From contig NZ_JBLZHU010000004.1 of the NCBI RefSeq assembly GCF_048892425.1, positions 338,188-402,187 on the forward strand: a stretch of DNA of 64,000 nucleotides, given 5' to 3'. Positions 25,782 to 35,021 of this stretch are shown piece after piece. The notes beneath the pieces were generated by a model. That model was not told where the DNA came from, did not search any database, and saw only the letters and a list, made by a program, of their open reading frames with translations. Position 1 is the first letter of the stretch. Each line of letters begins with the position of its first letter. The position numbers and the translations under genes are program-made. This stretch comes from Pacificispira sp002696645. GTDB lineage: Bacteria > Pseudomonadota > Alphaproteobacteria > UBA8366 > Aestuariispiraceae.

Positions 25782-27454
25782 CACGCACCGCCGCGCAATT
25801 TTGTTATCGTCGTGCCAAAGGAGATCGCTTCAGGCGATGTCATCAATTCGATCAATGCCGGCCCCTTATATGCGCGCGCCGCTGCAAAGGCGGCTGGGAA
25901 ATCAGCCGTCCGCTCAACCCTTGTGCCCCAGGCACCATAGGCTTCCGCCAATTTCGCAAAATTCGGATTGCTGAGATCGGTCCCAGACACACGCCGGGGA
26001 TAATCCCGCTCCTGATGCATGCGAATGGTTCCATAGGTGCTATTGTTGGAAACGATGATCGTGATATCCAGATTGTGCTTCATTGCTGTCGCCAGTTCCT
26101 GGCCATGCATCATGAAACAGCCGTCCCCGGCAAAACAGATCACCTCCTGATCCGGTGCATCCAGCTTTGCCGCCACGGCCGCAGGCAGTCCATAGCCCAT
26201 GGAACCGGATGTGGGTGCCAACTGCGTCCGGAAGGACCGGAACTGATAATAGCGATGCACCCAGCCTGCATAATTGCCCGCCCCATTGCAGATAATCGCG
26301 CGATCATCTGTGGACGCATCGACATGTTTGACGACCTCTTCCATCTTCACGTCCCCTGGCGTTTCGATGGGTGTCAGGCTGCTTAAATACGCTTCATGCA
26401 ATTTGCCAACACGGTCTTGATCCCGTTTCATGGGTGCAACATCAACCTGTGACAGGGCTTCGGCAAAACCCTGTGCGGTCGATACGATGGCTAGTTCCGG
26501 GCGATAGACCCGCCCGATTTCCGACGCGCTGGGATGGATATGAACAAGGGTCTGCTTTGGATTCGGACTTTCAACCAGACTATAGCCGCTGGTCGTCATT
26601 TCCCCTAAACGCGCCCCAACAACAATCAGAAGATCCGCATCTTCAATCGCTGACTTCAGGCTGGGAATGGGGCCTATACCGCTGTGCCCAACATAACTGG
26701 GATGGCGATTGTCGATGTAATCCTGTGTGCGGAAAGAGCTGCAAACCGGCAGTGCCGCACGATCACAAAAAGCCTCTACCTGTTGGCGGACCTGATTGGA
26801 CCAACCGGGGCCTCCCACCATCATGATCGGTCGCTCCGCCATTTTCAGCAGATGTGCCAATTGCGACATATCATCCTGACCTGGTCGCGCCTTGGCAGGA
26901 TTTGCCCGCACAGCATCTTTCACAACCACCGATTCCCGCAGCATATCTTCCGGCAGGGCCAGAACGACAGGGCCCGGACGCCCAGATTGGGCGATATGAT
27001 AGGCCTGACTGACATATTCGGGAATACGATCCACCCGATCAATCTGGGCCGCCCATTTTGCCAGGGGCGCAAACATCTGGCGATAATCCACTTCCTGGAA
27101 GGCTTCCCGATCCACCATGTCGCTGCCAACCTGACCGATAAACAGAATCATGGGCGTGGAATCCTGATAGGCGATATGCACCCCGGCAGAGGCGTTTGTC
27201 GCGCCGGGGCCACGGGTGACGAAACAGACGCCGGGCTCCCCCGTCAGTTTCCCATGGGCATCTGCCATCATGGCCGCACCGCCTTCCTGGCGGCACACAA
27301 CCGGTTCAATCTCCGGCACATCATACAAGCCATCCAGGACCGCCAGATAGCTTTCCCCCGGCACCAGAAACACCCGCCGGCACCCCTGTGCACGCAATTG
27401 ATCCGCCAGAATGCGCCCGCCATGACGCATCGTGCATTGTCCGGTAACACTCAT
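25781..27454 (-). CDS. thiamine-pyrophosphate-dependent enzyme, acetolactate synthase-like
   Basis: 557-residue TPP enzyme with three domains: PYR (opening MRHGGRILADQLRAQG, catalytic Glu in CRQEGGAAMMADA), a central Rossmann-like domain, and PP (TPP/Mg signature GDGCFMMHGQEL ... SNNSTYG). The catalytic Glu argues against glyoxylate carboligase. No small regulatory subunit is present, so a catabolic 2-oxoacid decarboxylase or lyase role is more likely than branched-chain synthesis. The start at 27454 (reading MSVTGQC) has AAGGA 9 bp upstream; the frame is open to 27490. First gene of the leftward run down to 20805. Confidence 0.9.
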   Translation of the reverse strand: MSVTGQCTMRHGGRILADQLRAQGCRRVFLVPGESYLAVLDGLYDVPEIEPVVCRQEGGAAMMADAHGKLTGEPGVCFVTRGPGATNASAGVHIAYQDSTPMILFIGQVGSDMVDREAFQEVDYRQMFAPLAKWAAQIDRVDRIPEYVSQAYHIAQSGRPGPVVLALPEDMLRESVVVKDAVRANPAKARPGQDDMSQLAHLLKMAERPIMMVGGPGWSNQVRQQVEAFCDRAALPVCSSFRTQDYIDNRHPSYVGHSGIGPIPSLKSAIEDADLLIVVGARLGEMTTSGYSLVESPNPKQTLVHIHPSASEIGRVYRPELAIVSTAQGFAEALSQVDVAPMKRDQDRVGKLHEAYLSSLTPIETPGDVKMEEVVKHVDASTDDRAIICNGAGNYAGWVHRYYQFRSFRTQLAPTSGSMGYGLPAAVAAKLDAPDQEVICFAGDGCFMMHGQELATAMKHNLDITIIVSNNSTYGTIRMHQERDYPRRVSGTDLSNPNFAKLAEAYGAWGTRVERTADFPAAFAAARAYKGPALIELMTSPEAISFGTTITKLRGGA

Positions 27455-27634
27455 CTGATGTGATCCTTGTACTGAAACGAAATGTGACAAACCCTATGCG
27501 CCTCGGGGGTGGGTCGGCAAGCTCTGTGCGATGTTTTTATCCAAGGCTTCGGTTTGATCTGGAAAAACCCTTTGTCAAACGGCACAGTCCCGATAATCAC
27601 TTAAGATGAAAACAAATCAAAGGAAGCGCGTAAA

Positions 27635-28531
27635 ATGAAAGACGGCGGTATTATCGGCTTTATCGGCACCGGCATTATGGGTGCGCCCATGGCGAAGAAC
27701 CTGGCCCGTGCTGGCTTTAAGGTCAGGGCGTGGAATCGGTCTTCATCAAAAACTCAGGCCTTGCTGGAATTTGGCGTGGAGACCGCCCCAACCGCCGCAG
27801 AGGTTGCACAGGATTGCGATGCCGTAATCATCATGCTGAGCGACGGCCCAACATGCGATCATGTCCTGTATGAAACGGGGGATCATGGCGCGCCGGTGCT
27901 GCCTGCGATGAAGATTGGCGCCAATCTGGTGGTTATGTCATCCATTCCTGTCGAAACCGCGCGGGATCAGGCAGAAAAAGCCACAGCGTGCGGGATTGGA
28001 TATCTGGATGCCCCGGTATCAGGGGGGGAAAAGGGGGCAACAGACGGCACTTTGGCCATCATGGCGGGCGGCGAACAAACTGCTTTTGATGCCCTTGTCC
28101 CAGCCTTCAAGGCAATGGGTCGCCCCACCCGCATCGGACCCGCGGGCACCGGACAATTGGCCAAACTGGCAAACCAGATCATCGTTGGGAATACATTGGC
28201 CACTGTTGCAGAGGCATTGATCTTCGCGAAAATGGGGGGGGCCGATCCTGCCGCTGTCCGTGCAGCTTTATTGGGCGGATTTGCGGATTCAACGATCCTG
28301 CAACAACATGGGGAGCGGATGTGTGTTGGCAACTGGAAGCCCGGCGGCCTTTCCCGCTATCAATTGAAGGACCTGCGCACCGCAATGGCCTTTGCAGAGA
28401 CAATCAACGCGACCTTACCCGTCTCTGAACTGACGACTGGTCTGTATGAGGACACGGTCAGCCACGGCGATGGCGACAAGGATCAAAGTGCTGTCTATCT
28501 GGAGCTCGCGCGGCTGAACGGCCTGATATAG
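27635..28531 (+). CDS. NAD(P)-dependent beta-hydroxyacid dehydrogenase (3-hydroxyisobutyrate dehydrogenase family)
   Basis: 298-residue enzyme of the 3-hydroxyisobutyrate/tartronate-semialdehyde reductase family. It has the Rossmann motif GFIGTGIMGAPMAKNLARAGF, the substrate-binding DAPVSGGEKGATDGTLAIMAGG, and the catalytic Lys in GTGQLAKLANQII. A good ribosome-binding site (AAAGGAAG) precedes the ATG. It diverges from the TPP-enzyme run; the 180 bp between them must hold both promoters. A functional link with that run is possible but unproven. Confidence 0.92.
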   Translation: MKDGGIIGFIGTGIMGAPMAKNLARAGFKVRAWNRSSSKTQALLEFGVETAPTAAEVAQDCDAVIIMLSDGPTCDHVLYETGDHGAPVLPAMKIGANLVVMSSIPVETARDQAEKATACGIGYLDAPVSGGEKGATDGTLAIMAGGEQTAFDALVPAFKAMGRPTRIGPAGTGQLAKLANQIIVGNTLATVAEALIFAKMGGADPAAVRAALLGGFADSTILQQHGERMCVGNWKPGGLSRYQLKDLRTAMAFAETINATLPVSELTTGLYEDTVSHGDGDKDQSAVYLELARLNGLI

Positions 28532-28634
28532 GATGCCGGGACAAGCGGCCTAGCCTTAACAGTCAGATCGCCCTTGCTAAAAACCACAATCCTGTGGACG
28601 ATGGTATTTTAAGACAAAGGAATTGATCTGGGTT

Positions 28635-30176
28635 ATGCCGCAGGATGAGTCTCAACCTGCCTCAACAGGCATTCGTCGATCTGTTCACAGCCGGTTTCTG
28701 GGCGCCTATATTCCTGCCGTAATTGTGACACTGGCTTTCTTCATCGCCGTATTCGAAATTTTCACCTATCGCACCGCCGTCAGCGACCTGAGCCAGAAAG
28801 CCCAGCGTATCGGCACCAACCTGTCTGTTGTCCTGGCCCACCCGCTGGCGCGATCGGACCTGTCCAGTGTCACAGCACTTCTGAACAATGTCATTCAGGA
28901 TGAAGATGTAGCAGAAGTCGCAGTCAGCCGCCCGGACAAGACGACTCTGCACCGGGAAATGAGGCCTGATGCACACCCAAACCCGTCCCTTTCCGTCAAC
29001 CGTCCCATTAAATTGGGCAGTGACTTAGGTACCACTACATTAGGCACGGTTCATATCATTATGTCAGACTCCCGTGTCACATCTGCAAGGCGGAGTCGTC
29101 TGTATTTCATTGCGTTCCTATCAGTCCTGCTGCTGGTTGCGATGGCGATTGTCGGGTCCGTGGTCTATCGGCGCACCATCGGCACCTCCTTGAACCAGCT
29201 GATCCAGGTCATCAATCAAACGGAACATGGCAGCGACGCAAAAGAGTTAACTGTGCAGCGTAACGACGAAATTGGTGAAGTTTTTCGTGCCTTCAACAGG
29301 ATGCGCGACCGACAACGGCAACATGATCAAGACCTGGATAATGTTCGCGCCGGGCTGGAAAAGCGGGTGCGGGAACGCACGATGGAACTGAAATCCGCCC
29401 ATGACGCCGCCTTATCAGCGAACCGCACCAAGAGCCAGTTTCTGGCTAATATGAGCCATGAATTCAGAACGCCCCTGAACTCCATCATCGGGTTTTCGGA
29501 AATTCTTGCCAGCGGCATCGTATCCGATCCAAAAATGCTGACGGAATATGCCAATGATATCCGCGAAAGCGGGCAGCACCTTCTAACCCTGACCAACGAT
29601 CTGTTGGATCTGTCAAAGGCTGAGGCGGGTAAACTGGAGTTGCATGAATCTCTGATGGATGTCACCAGCACGATAGAAGCCTGCACGAACATGGTGCGAA
29701 ACAGCGCCCAGGAGAAAGGCCTTACAGTATCGATCAGTGTTCCGGCCTCCTCGCCCACGATTTCCGGGGATGAGCGGAAGATACGTCAGATGATCCTGAA
29801 TTTGCTGTCAAATGCAGTGAAATACACGCCCCAGGGTGGAACCATCACCCTGTCCAGTCGCCCATCACCGGATGGCGGGTTGATTTTGGCTGTGCAAGAT
29901 ACCGGGATTGGAATTGCGCAAAAGGATCAGGAGCGGGTGCTGCAACCTTTTGTCCAGGTCAACAGCGCCTATACCCGCAAACAAGCTGGAACCGGATTGG
30001 GGCTGCCGCTGGTGCGCATTCTGGCCGAATTACATGGCGGCTATCTGACCCTGTCCAGCACGCCTGGATCAGGCACCCTGGTCAGCATTCACCTGCCCGC
30101 AAGCCGCGTTCAATACGACAGCCGCATCACCCTGACCGGTTCCCCGGGCAAGGTCTCTCAACTGGAAACAAAATAG
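28635..30176 (+). CDS. sensor histidine kinase
   Basis: 513-residue membrane kinase. TM1 lies near residues 20-45 (YIPAVIVTLAFFIAVFEIF); the periplasmic domain is short (~100 residues) and may be a CHASE8/PAS-like fold; TM2 is near 155-178 (LYFIAFLSVLLLVAMAIVGSV), followed by HAMP, a coiled coil and HisKA with His275 in NMSHEFRTPLNSIIGFSE. The HATPase shows NLLSNAVKYTP, QDTGIGIA and GTGLGLPLV. There is no receiver domain and no response regulator adjacent. The start at 28635 is preferred over an in-frame TTG 12 bp upstream. Confidence 0.92.
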   Translation: MPQDESQPASTGIRRSVHSRFLGAYIPAVIVTLAFFIAVFEIFTYRTAVSDLSQKAQRIGTNLSVVLAHPLARSDLSSVTALLNNVIQDEDVAEVAVSRPDKTTLHREMRPDAHPNPSLSVNRPIKLGSDLGTTTLGTVHIIMSDSRVTSARRSRLYFIAFLSVLLLVAMAIVGSVVYRRTIGTSLNQLIQVINQTEHGSDAKELTVQRNDEIGEVFRAFNRMRDRQRQHDQDLDNVRAGLEKRVRERTMELKSAHDAALSANRTKSQFLANMSHEFRTPLNSIIGFSEILASGIVSDPKMLTEYANDIRESGQHLLTLTNDLLDLSKAEAGKLELHESLMDVTSTIEACTNMVRNSAQEKGLTVSISVPASSPTISGDERKIRQMILNLLSNAVKYTPQGGTITLSSRPSPDGGLILAVQDTGIGIAQKDQERVLQPFVQVNSAYTRKQAGTGLGLPLVRILAELHGGYLTLSSTPGSGTLVSIHLPASRVQYDSRITLTGSPGKVSQLETK

Positions 30177-30191
30177 GAGCAGAAGCCCGGC

Positions 30192-32861
30192 CTACTTTTG
30201 GTCCGCCTGTATAGAGGCTTGCGCGGCTGCCAGGCGTGCAATCGGCACCCGGAACGGACTGCAAGACACGTAATCCAGCCCCAGTTCCTCGCAGAAGGCG
30301 ATGGAGGCCGGATCTCCGCCATGTTCGCCGCAAATGCCAAGCTTGATTTCCGGGCGGGATTTACGCCCACGCTCCACAGCGATACCGATCAATTCACCAA
30401 CGCCATCCCGGTCAATGGTCTGGAACGGGTCATGCTCTATGATGCCATAGCGCTGATAATCGTTCAGAAAGGTGGCGCTGTCATCGCGGCTGATGCCAAA
30501 GGTCGTCTGCGTCAGGTCATTCGTCCCGAAAGAGAAGAATTCCGCCGATTGTGCAATTTCTTCCGCCCGCAATGCGGCACGGGGCAATTCGATCATCGTC
30601 CCGATCGTGTACTTCGGGGCGATGCCGGTTTCTTTCTCAACCTCTGCTGCGACCCCTTCGATGCGGCTGCGCAGCAGGTCCAGTTCCTTTTTGATGGAAA
30701 CCAGCGGGATCATCACTTCACACAGCACCGCCTCTCCTGATTTATTCTGAACCGCAACGGCAGCTTCGAAGATCGCGCGGGCCTGCATTTCACAGATTTC
30801 CGGGTAGCTGTTCAGCAACCGACACCCGCGGTGACCCAGCATCGGATTTGATTCATGCAATTGGGAGGCGCGTGCCTGTACCAGTTTCGCATCCACCGCC
30901 AGGCTTGCGGCAAGCTCCTGGAACTCTGCTTCTTCCCGGGGCAGAAATTCATGCAATGGCGGGTCCAGCAGGCGAATGGTGACCGGCAGACCCTTCATGA
31001 TGTCAAAAATCGCCTCGAAATCGCCGCGCTGCATCGGCAGAATGCGGGCCAGCGCTTTGCGGCGACCGGCCTCGTCATTCGCCAAAATCATTTCGCGCAC
31101 GGCCAAAATGCGGTCGCCTTCAAAGAACATATGTTCGGTCCGGCACAGGCCGATACCCTCTGCCCCAAAGCCGCGCGCGGTCGCAACATCTTCCGGCGTT
31201 TCGGCGTTGGCGCGGATGGCCATACGACGATGGCTGTCAGCCCATTCCATGATGCGCGCAAAATCACCAGACAGTTCCGGCTGAACGGTCGGCACGCGCC
31301 CTTTCATGATTTCCCCGGTCGACCCATCAATGGTGATCCAGTCCCCCGCCGCGACAATCACGTCGCGTACACTGAACCGTCCGGACTTATAGTCGATGCG
31401 GATATCACCAGCCCCCGCAACACAGGCACGCCCCATGCCGCGCGCAACCACGGCCGCGTGGCTGGTCATCCCGCCGCGCGTGGTCAGTATGCCTTCAGCG
31501 GCATGCATGCCATGAATATCTTCAGGCGAGGTTTCGATGCGAACCAGCATCACCTTTTCGCCCAACTGCGCCAGCTTTTCGGCTTCATCTGCTGAGAATA
31601 CAACAATGCCCGACGCCGCACCGGGAGAAGCCGGCAGGCCTTTCGCGATGACATCGCGTTTTGCCTTAGGATCCAGGCGGGGATGCAGGATCTGATCCAG
31701 AGATTGCGGTTCGACCCGCATCACGGCCTCGCGGCTGTCGATCAATCCTTCGTCTGCCATTTCACAGGCAATGCGGATTGCCGCCGCGCTGGTGCGTTTC
31801 CCAGACCGGGTTTGCAACATATACAGCTTGCCCATCTGGACCGTGAATTCGATATCCTGCATGTCGCGATAATGGGTCTCCAGCAGAGTGCGAACCTCAC
31901 ACAGTTGCTGGAACACTTCGGGCATCACTTCTTCCATCGCGGGCAAATCGGACCCATGGGCCTTCTTGCCGGCAATAGTCAGATGCTGGGGTGTGCGAAT
32001 GCCAGCAACGACATCTTCACCCTGTGCATTGACCAGATATTCACCATAGAACAGGTTTTCGCCGGTCGACGGGTTGCGGGTAAAGGCGACACCGGTAGCG
32101 CAGGTATTGCCCATATTGCCAAAAACCATGGCCTGGACATTGACCGCGGTGCCCCATTCTTCTGGAATATCATGCAGGCGTCGATAGGTGATCGCGCGGG
32201 GCGTCTGCCAGGAATTAAACACCGCCCCGATGGCGCCCCAAAGCTGTTCCTTCGGGTCCTGGGGGAAAGGTTTACCCAACTGATCCGCGACCAGTTTCTT
32301 ATAACGCTCTATCAAGGTTGTCAGATGCTCGGCAGTCAGGTCCGTATCTGAAACCGCGCCGGTCTCGTCCTTGATATCTTCCAGCGCTTCTTCAAAATGA
32401 TAATGTTCCACATCCAGCACGACATTGCCGTACATCTGGATAAAGCGACGATAGCTGTCCATGGCAAAGCGACGATCTCCGGATTGCTGGGCCAGGCCCT
32501 CCACCGTCTCGTCATTCAGGCCCAGATTCAAAACCGTATCCATCATGCCGGGCATTGAGGCCCGCGCCCCCGACCGGACAGAGACCAATAGCGGGTTTTT
32601 CACATCGCCGAACCTGGCCCCAACGATCTCTTCAACCGCAAGCAGGGCCTTTTCAGCCTCCGCTTCCAGATCAGCCGGATAGGTTTTGCCATTGGCATAG
32701 TAATGGGTGCAGACATCGGTCGAAATCGTAAAACCCGGTGGCACCGGCAAACCGATATTCGACATTTCTGCCAGATTGGCGCCTTTGCCCCCCAGAAGAT
32801 TGCGCATATCCCGCGCGCCTTCCGCCTTACCATTCCCAAAACCATAGACCCATTTGGTCAT
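30192..32861 (-). CDS. ppdK: pyruvate, phosphate dikinase
   Basis: 889-residue PEP-utilising enzyme that interconverts pyruvate + ATP + Pi and PEP + AMP + PPi. It has the N-terminal nucleotide-binding domain (KWVYGFGNGKAEG, LLGGKGANLAEM), the phospho-histidine swivelling domain with GGMTSHAAVVARGMG, and the C-terminal PEP/pyruvate barrel (TIRLLDPPLHEFLP, FFSFGTNDLTQ, CGEHGGDP). The ATG at 32861 gives the usual length; an upstream start would add 18 residues and abut glyS. It probably serves gluconeogenesis or glycolysis. It lies 54 bp downstream of glyS, so co-transcription is likely. Confidence 0.97.
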   Translation of the reverse strand: MTKWVYGFGNGKAEGARDMRNLLGGKGANLAEMSNIGLPVPPGFTISTDVCTHYYANGKTYPADLEAEAEKALLAVEEIVGARFGDVKNPLLVSVRSGARASMPGMMDTVLNLGLNDETVEGLAQQSGDRRFAMDSYRRFIQMYGNVVLDVEHYHFEEALEDIKDETGAVSDTDLTAEHLTTLIERYKKLVADQLGKPFPQDPKEQLWGAIGAVFNSWQTPRAITYRRLHDIPEEWGTAVNVQAMVFGNMGNTCATGVAFTRNPSTGENLFYGEYLVNAQGEDVVAGIRTPQHLTIAGKKAHGSDLPAMEEVMPEVFQQLCEVRTLLETHYRDMQDIEFTVQMGKLYMLQTRSGKRTSAAAIRIACEMADEGLIDSREAVMRVEPQSLDQILHPRLDPKAKRDVIAKGLPASPGAASGIVVFSADEAEKLAQLGEKVMLVRIETSPEDIHGMHAAEGILTTRGGMTSHAAVVARGMGRACVAGAGDIRIDYKSGRFSVRDVIVAAGDWITIDGSTGEIMKGRVPTVQPELSGDFARIMEWADSHRRMAIRANAETPEDVATARGFGAEGIGLCRTEHMFFEGDRILAVREMILANDEAGRRKALARILPMQRGDFEAIFDIMKGLPVTIRLLDPPLHEFLPREEAEFQELAASLAVDAKLVQARASQLHESNPMLGHRGCRLLNSYPEICEMQARAIFEAAVAVQNKSGEAVLCEVMIPLVSIKKELDLLRSRIEGVAAEVEKETGIAPKYTIGTMIELPRAALRAEEIAQSAEFFSFGTNDLTQTTFGISRDDSATFLNDYQRYGIIEHDPFQTIDRDGVGELIGIAVERGRKSRPEIKLGICGEHGGDPASIAFCEELGLDYVSCSPFRVPIARLAAAQASIQADQK

Positions 32862-32915
32862 TGTATCGTCCAACCCTTTTCGTTTGATGTATCCGTCGAA
32901 AGGAAACTCACGCAA

Positions 32916-35021
32916 TCAACCTTCAATCTGTCCAAAGTCTGCCAGGGTACCCATCACGCTGCGAATACGCGCCAACAGCAGCAGGCGGTTTTTCCGCAGG
33001 TCGGCCTCATCGGCATTGACGATCACGGCCTCAAAAAACGCATCAACCGGCTGGCGCAACCCAGCCAGGGCCGTCATGGCACCACCGAAATCTTCCCCGT
33101 CGATGCAGGCCTTCACCTGATCCTCAGCAGCGTCCAGAGCCGCCGCCAGTGCCGTTTCTTCCGGCGTGGCAAACAGTGCTGAATCCGGCTTGCCGGAATA
33201 GGTCGTGCCGTCCTTCTTTTCCTCGGCGCGCAGGATGTTCGCGGCCCGACGATAGGCGGTCAGCAGATTGGCCCCGTCTTCGCTTTCCAGGAAGGCCTTC
33301 AGCGCATGAACCCGCGCGACAAGACGCACCAGATCATCCTCATCCCCCAGCGCAAACAGCGCCTGGATCAGGCTGTGAGAAACCCCCTCATCCTTCAAAT
33401 GCACCCGCAAACGGTCGGCGAAGAAGGAAAGGAGCGGCTTAACATTCTCGATATCATCATAGGCGCTCGAGCTGAGGCCCATATTATAAAACTCATTGAT
33501 AAACCCGGCATGTGGCGCCAGTACATTAAGCAAAGGAATTCTAAGTTTATTTTCTAAAATCAACCGGATAACACCCAAGGCAGCGCGCCGAAGAGCATAT
33601 GGATCCTTAGAGCCTGTTGGCGTTTCATCGATCAACCAAAACGCCGCAAGAGTGTCCAGTTTTTCTGCTAAAGCAACGCACACAGCAACTGGAGCTGAGG
33701 GGCATCGATCATTAGGACCAACAGGAGAATAATGCAGCGCAATTGCTCCTGCAATGGACGGTTTTTCTTCCTCGTTTAATGCATAGTGGAAGCCCATAAC
33801 ACCCTGCAACTCAGGAAATTCGCCTACCATTTGCGTTGTCAAATCCGCTTTGGCCAGAAGCGCGGCATGCTTTGCGTCACTTTGATCACAATTTGGAATA
33901 AACTGAGAAAGTTCTCCTGCAAGTCGTTCCATTCGATAAACACGGTCAAGGACCGTACCCAGCTTGGCGTGGAACACCATTCTTTCCAAAGCAGGAAGGC
34001 GGGACTGTAGTTTAATTGCGCAGTCCTGATCCCAGAAGAATTTCGCATCCGCCAGTCGTGCGCGCAGCACACGTTCATTCCCAGCAACGATCTTTGCGCC
34101 GCCATCGACTGCCTTCATATTTGCAACCACGGCAAAGCGCGGCGCGAGACTTCCATCAAGGCCCACCAAAGAAAAATACTTTTGGTGGGATCGCATGGAC
34201 GTTGACAAAACCTCATCTGGGACGCGCATGAATTCACTATCAATCTTACCAATCAGGACGTCTGGATATTCGACCAGATTGGTGACTTCCTCCAGCAGCG
34301 CCGGATCATCCTTGACCGTCAGCCCTTCGCGATCCGCAGCCGACCGCAGGCCGTCGGCAATCGCCTGTTTGCGCTCTTCAGGGTCCAGCACGACATGGGC
34401 GTCGCGCAACTTTGCGATATAGTCGCTGAAATTCAGAACCGTGAAGGGCTCTGGCGACAGGAAGCGATGGCCGGATGATGTGTTGGAAAAGGCAACAGTC
34501 GCCCCGCCCAGATCAAAATCCCCTGCCAGGGCCGCGCCATCGAATACGGCAAGAATACGATGCAGCGGGCGTACCCAGCGGAAGCTTTGCGCAGCAAACC
34601 GCATGCTTTTCGGCCAGGGTAAGGCACGGATCGCTGCCTCAATCAGGCTCGGCAGCACATCAGAGCTGGCCCCACCTTTTTTCTCCACAACCGCGATCCA
34701 GACCGGGCCTTTCGGGGTGTCCTGCTGTTCGCATTGATCCAGGCTGTCCAACCCGGCAGAGCGCAGAAAGCCCTGAACGGCTTGGTCGGGCGCGCCGACT
34801 TTCGGGCCCTTCTTTTCCTCCCGCAGATCAGGCTGGCGGGTTGGCAAGCCTTCGACGACCAGGGTTAAGCGGCGCGGGGTCCAGTAAATCCGGGTCTCGT
34901 CAAATGTCAGGTTGGCCTTTGTCAGACCATCCGTGATCAGGCGCTGTAAATCACCCGCGGCCTGACGCTGCATGCGGGCCGGAATTTCCTCACTGAAAAG
35001 CTCAATCAGAAGCTCAGCCAT
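32916..35021 (-). CDS. glyS: glycyl-tRNA synthetase beta subunit
   Basis: 701-residue beta chain of the alpha2beta2 bacterial glycyl-tRNA synthetase. The opening MAELLIELFSEEIPARM and later blocks (YWTPRRL, RFLSPEPF, LVEYPDVLIGK, EVLSTSMRSHQKYF, VANM, HAKLGTV, TQMVGEFPELQGVMG, PYALRRAALG) are diagnostic; the C-terminal DALR-like anticodon-binding region is intact. Its start is preceded by AAGGGG and overlaps by 8 bp the stop of a repeat-rich reading frame that links it to glyQ. Confidence 0.97.
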   Translation of the reverse strand: MAELLIELFSEEIPARMQRQAAGDLQRLITDGLTKANLTFDETRIYWTPRRLTLVVEGLPTRQPDLREEKKGPKVGAPDQAVQGFLRSAGLDSLDQCEQQDTPKGPVWIAVVEKKGGASSDVLPSLIEAAIRALPWPKSMRFAAQSFRWVRPLHRILAVFDGAALAGDFDLGGATVAFSNTSSGHRFLSPEPFTVLNFSDYIAKLRDAHVVLDPEERKQAIADGLRSAADREGLTVKDDPALLEEVTNLVEYPDVLIGKIDSEFMRVPDEVLSTSMRSHQKYFSLVGLDGSLAPRFAVVANMKAVDGGAKIVAGNERVLRARLADAKFFWDQDCAIKLQSRLPALERMVFHAKLGTVLDRVYRMERLAGELSQFIPNCDQSDAKHAALLAKADLTTQMVGEFPELQGVMGFHYALNEEEKPSIAGAIALHYSPVGPNDRCPSAPVAVCVALAEKLDTLAAFWLIDETPTGSKDPYALRRAALGVIRLILENKLRIPLLNVLAPHAGFINEFYNMGLSSSAYDDIENVKPLLSFFADRLRVHLKDEGVSHSLIQALFALGDEDDLVRLVARVHALKAFLESEDGANLLTAYRRAANILRAEEKKDGTTYSGKPDSALFATPEETALAAALDAAEDQVKACIDGEDFGGAMTALAGLRQPVDAFFEAVIVNADEADLRKNRLLLLARIRSVMGTLADFGQIEG

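Noticed and set aside
25274..26386. 370-codon plus-strand open frame opposite the TPP enzyme and oxidase
   Set aside because: Shadow of two clear genes on the other strand; the translation is low in hydrophobic core patterns and matches no family.
25781..27454. Glyoxylate carboligase paired with tartronate semialdehyde reductase (27635-28531)
   Set aside because: The TPP enzyme retains the catalytic Glu (RQEGGAA), which glyoxylate carboligase lacks, and the two genes are divergent.
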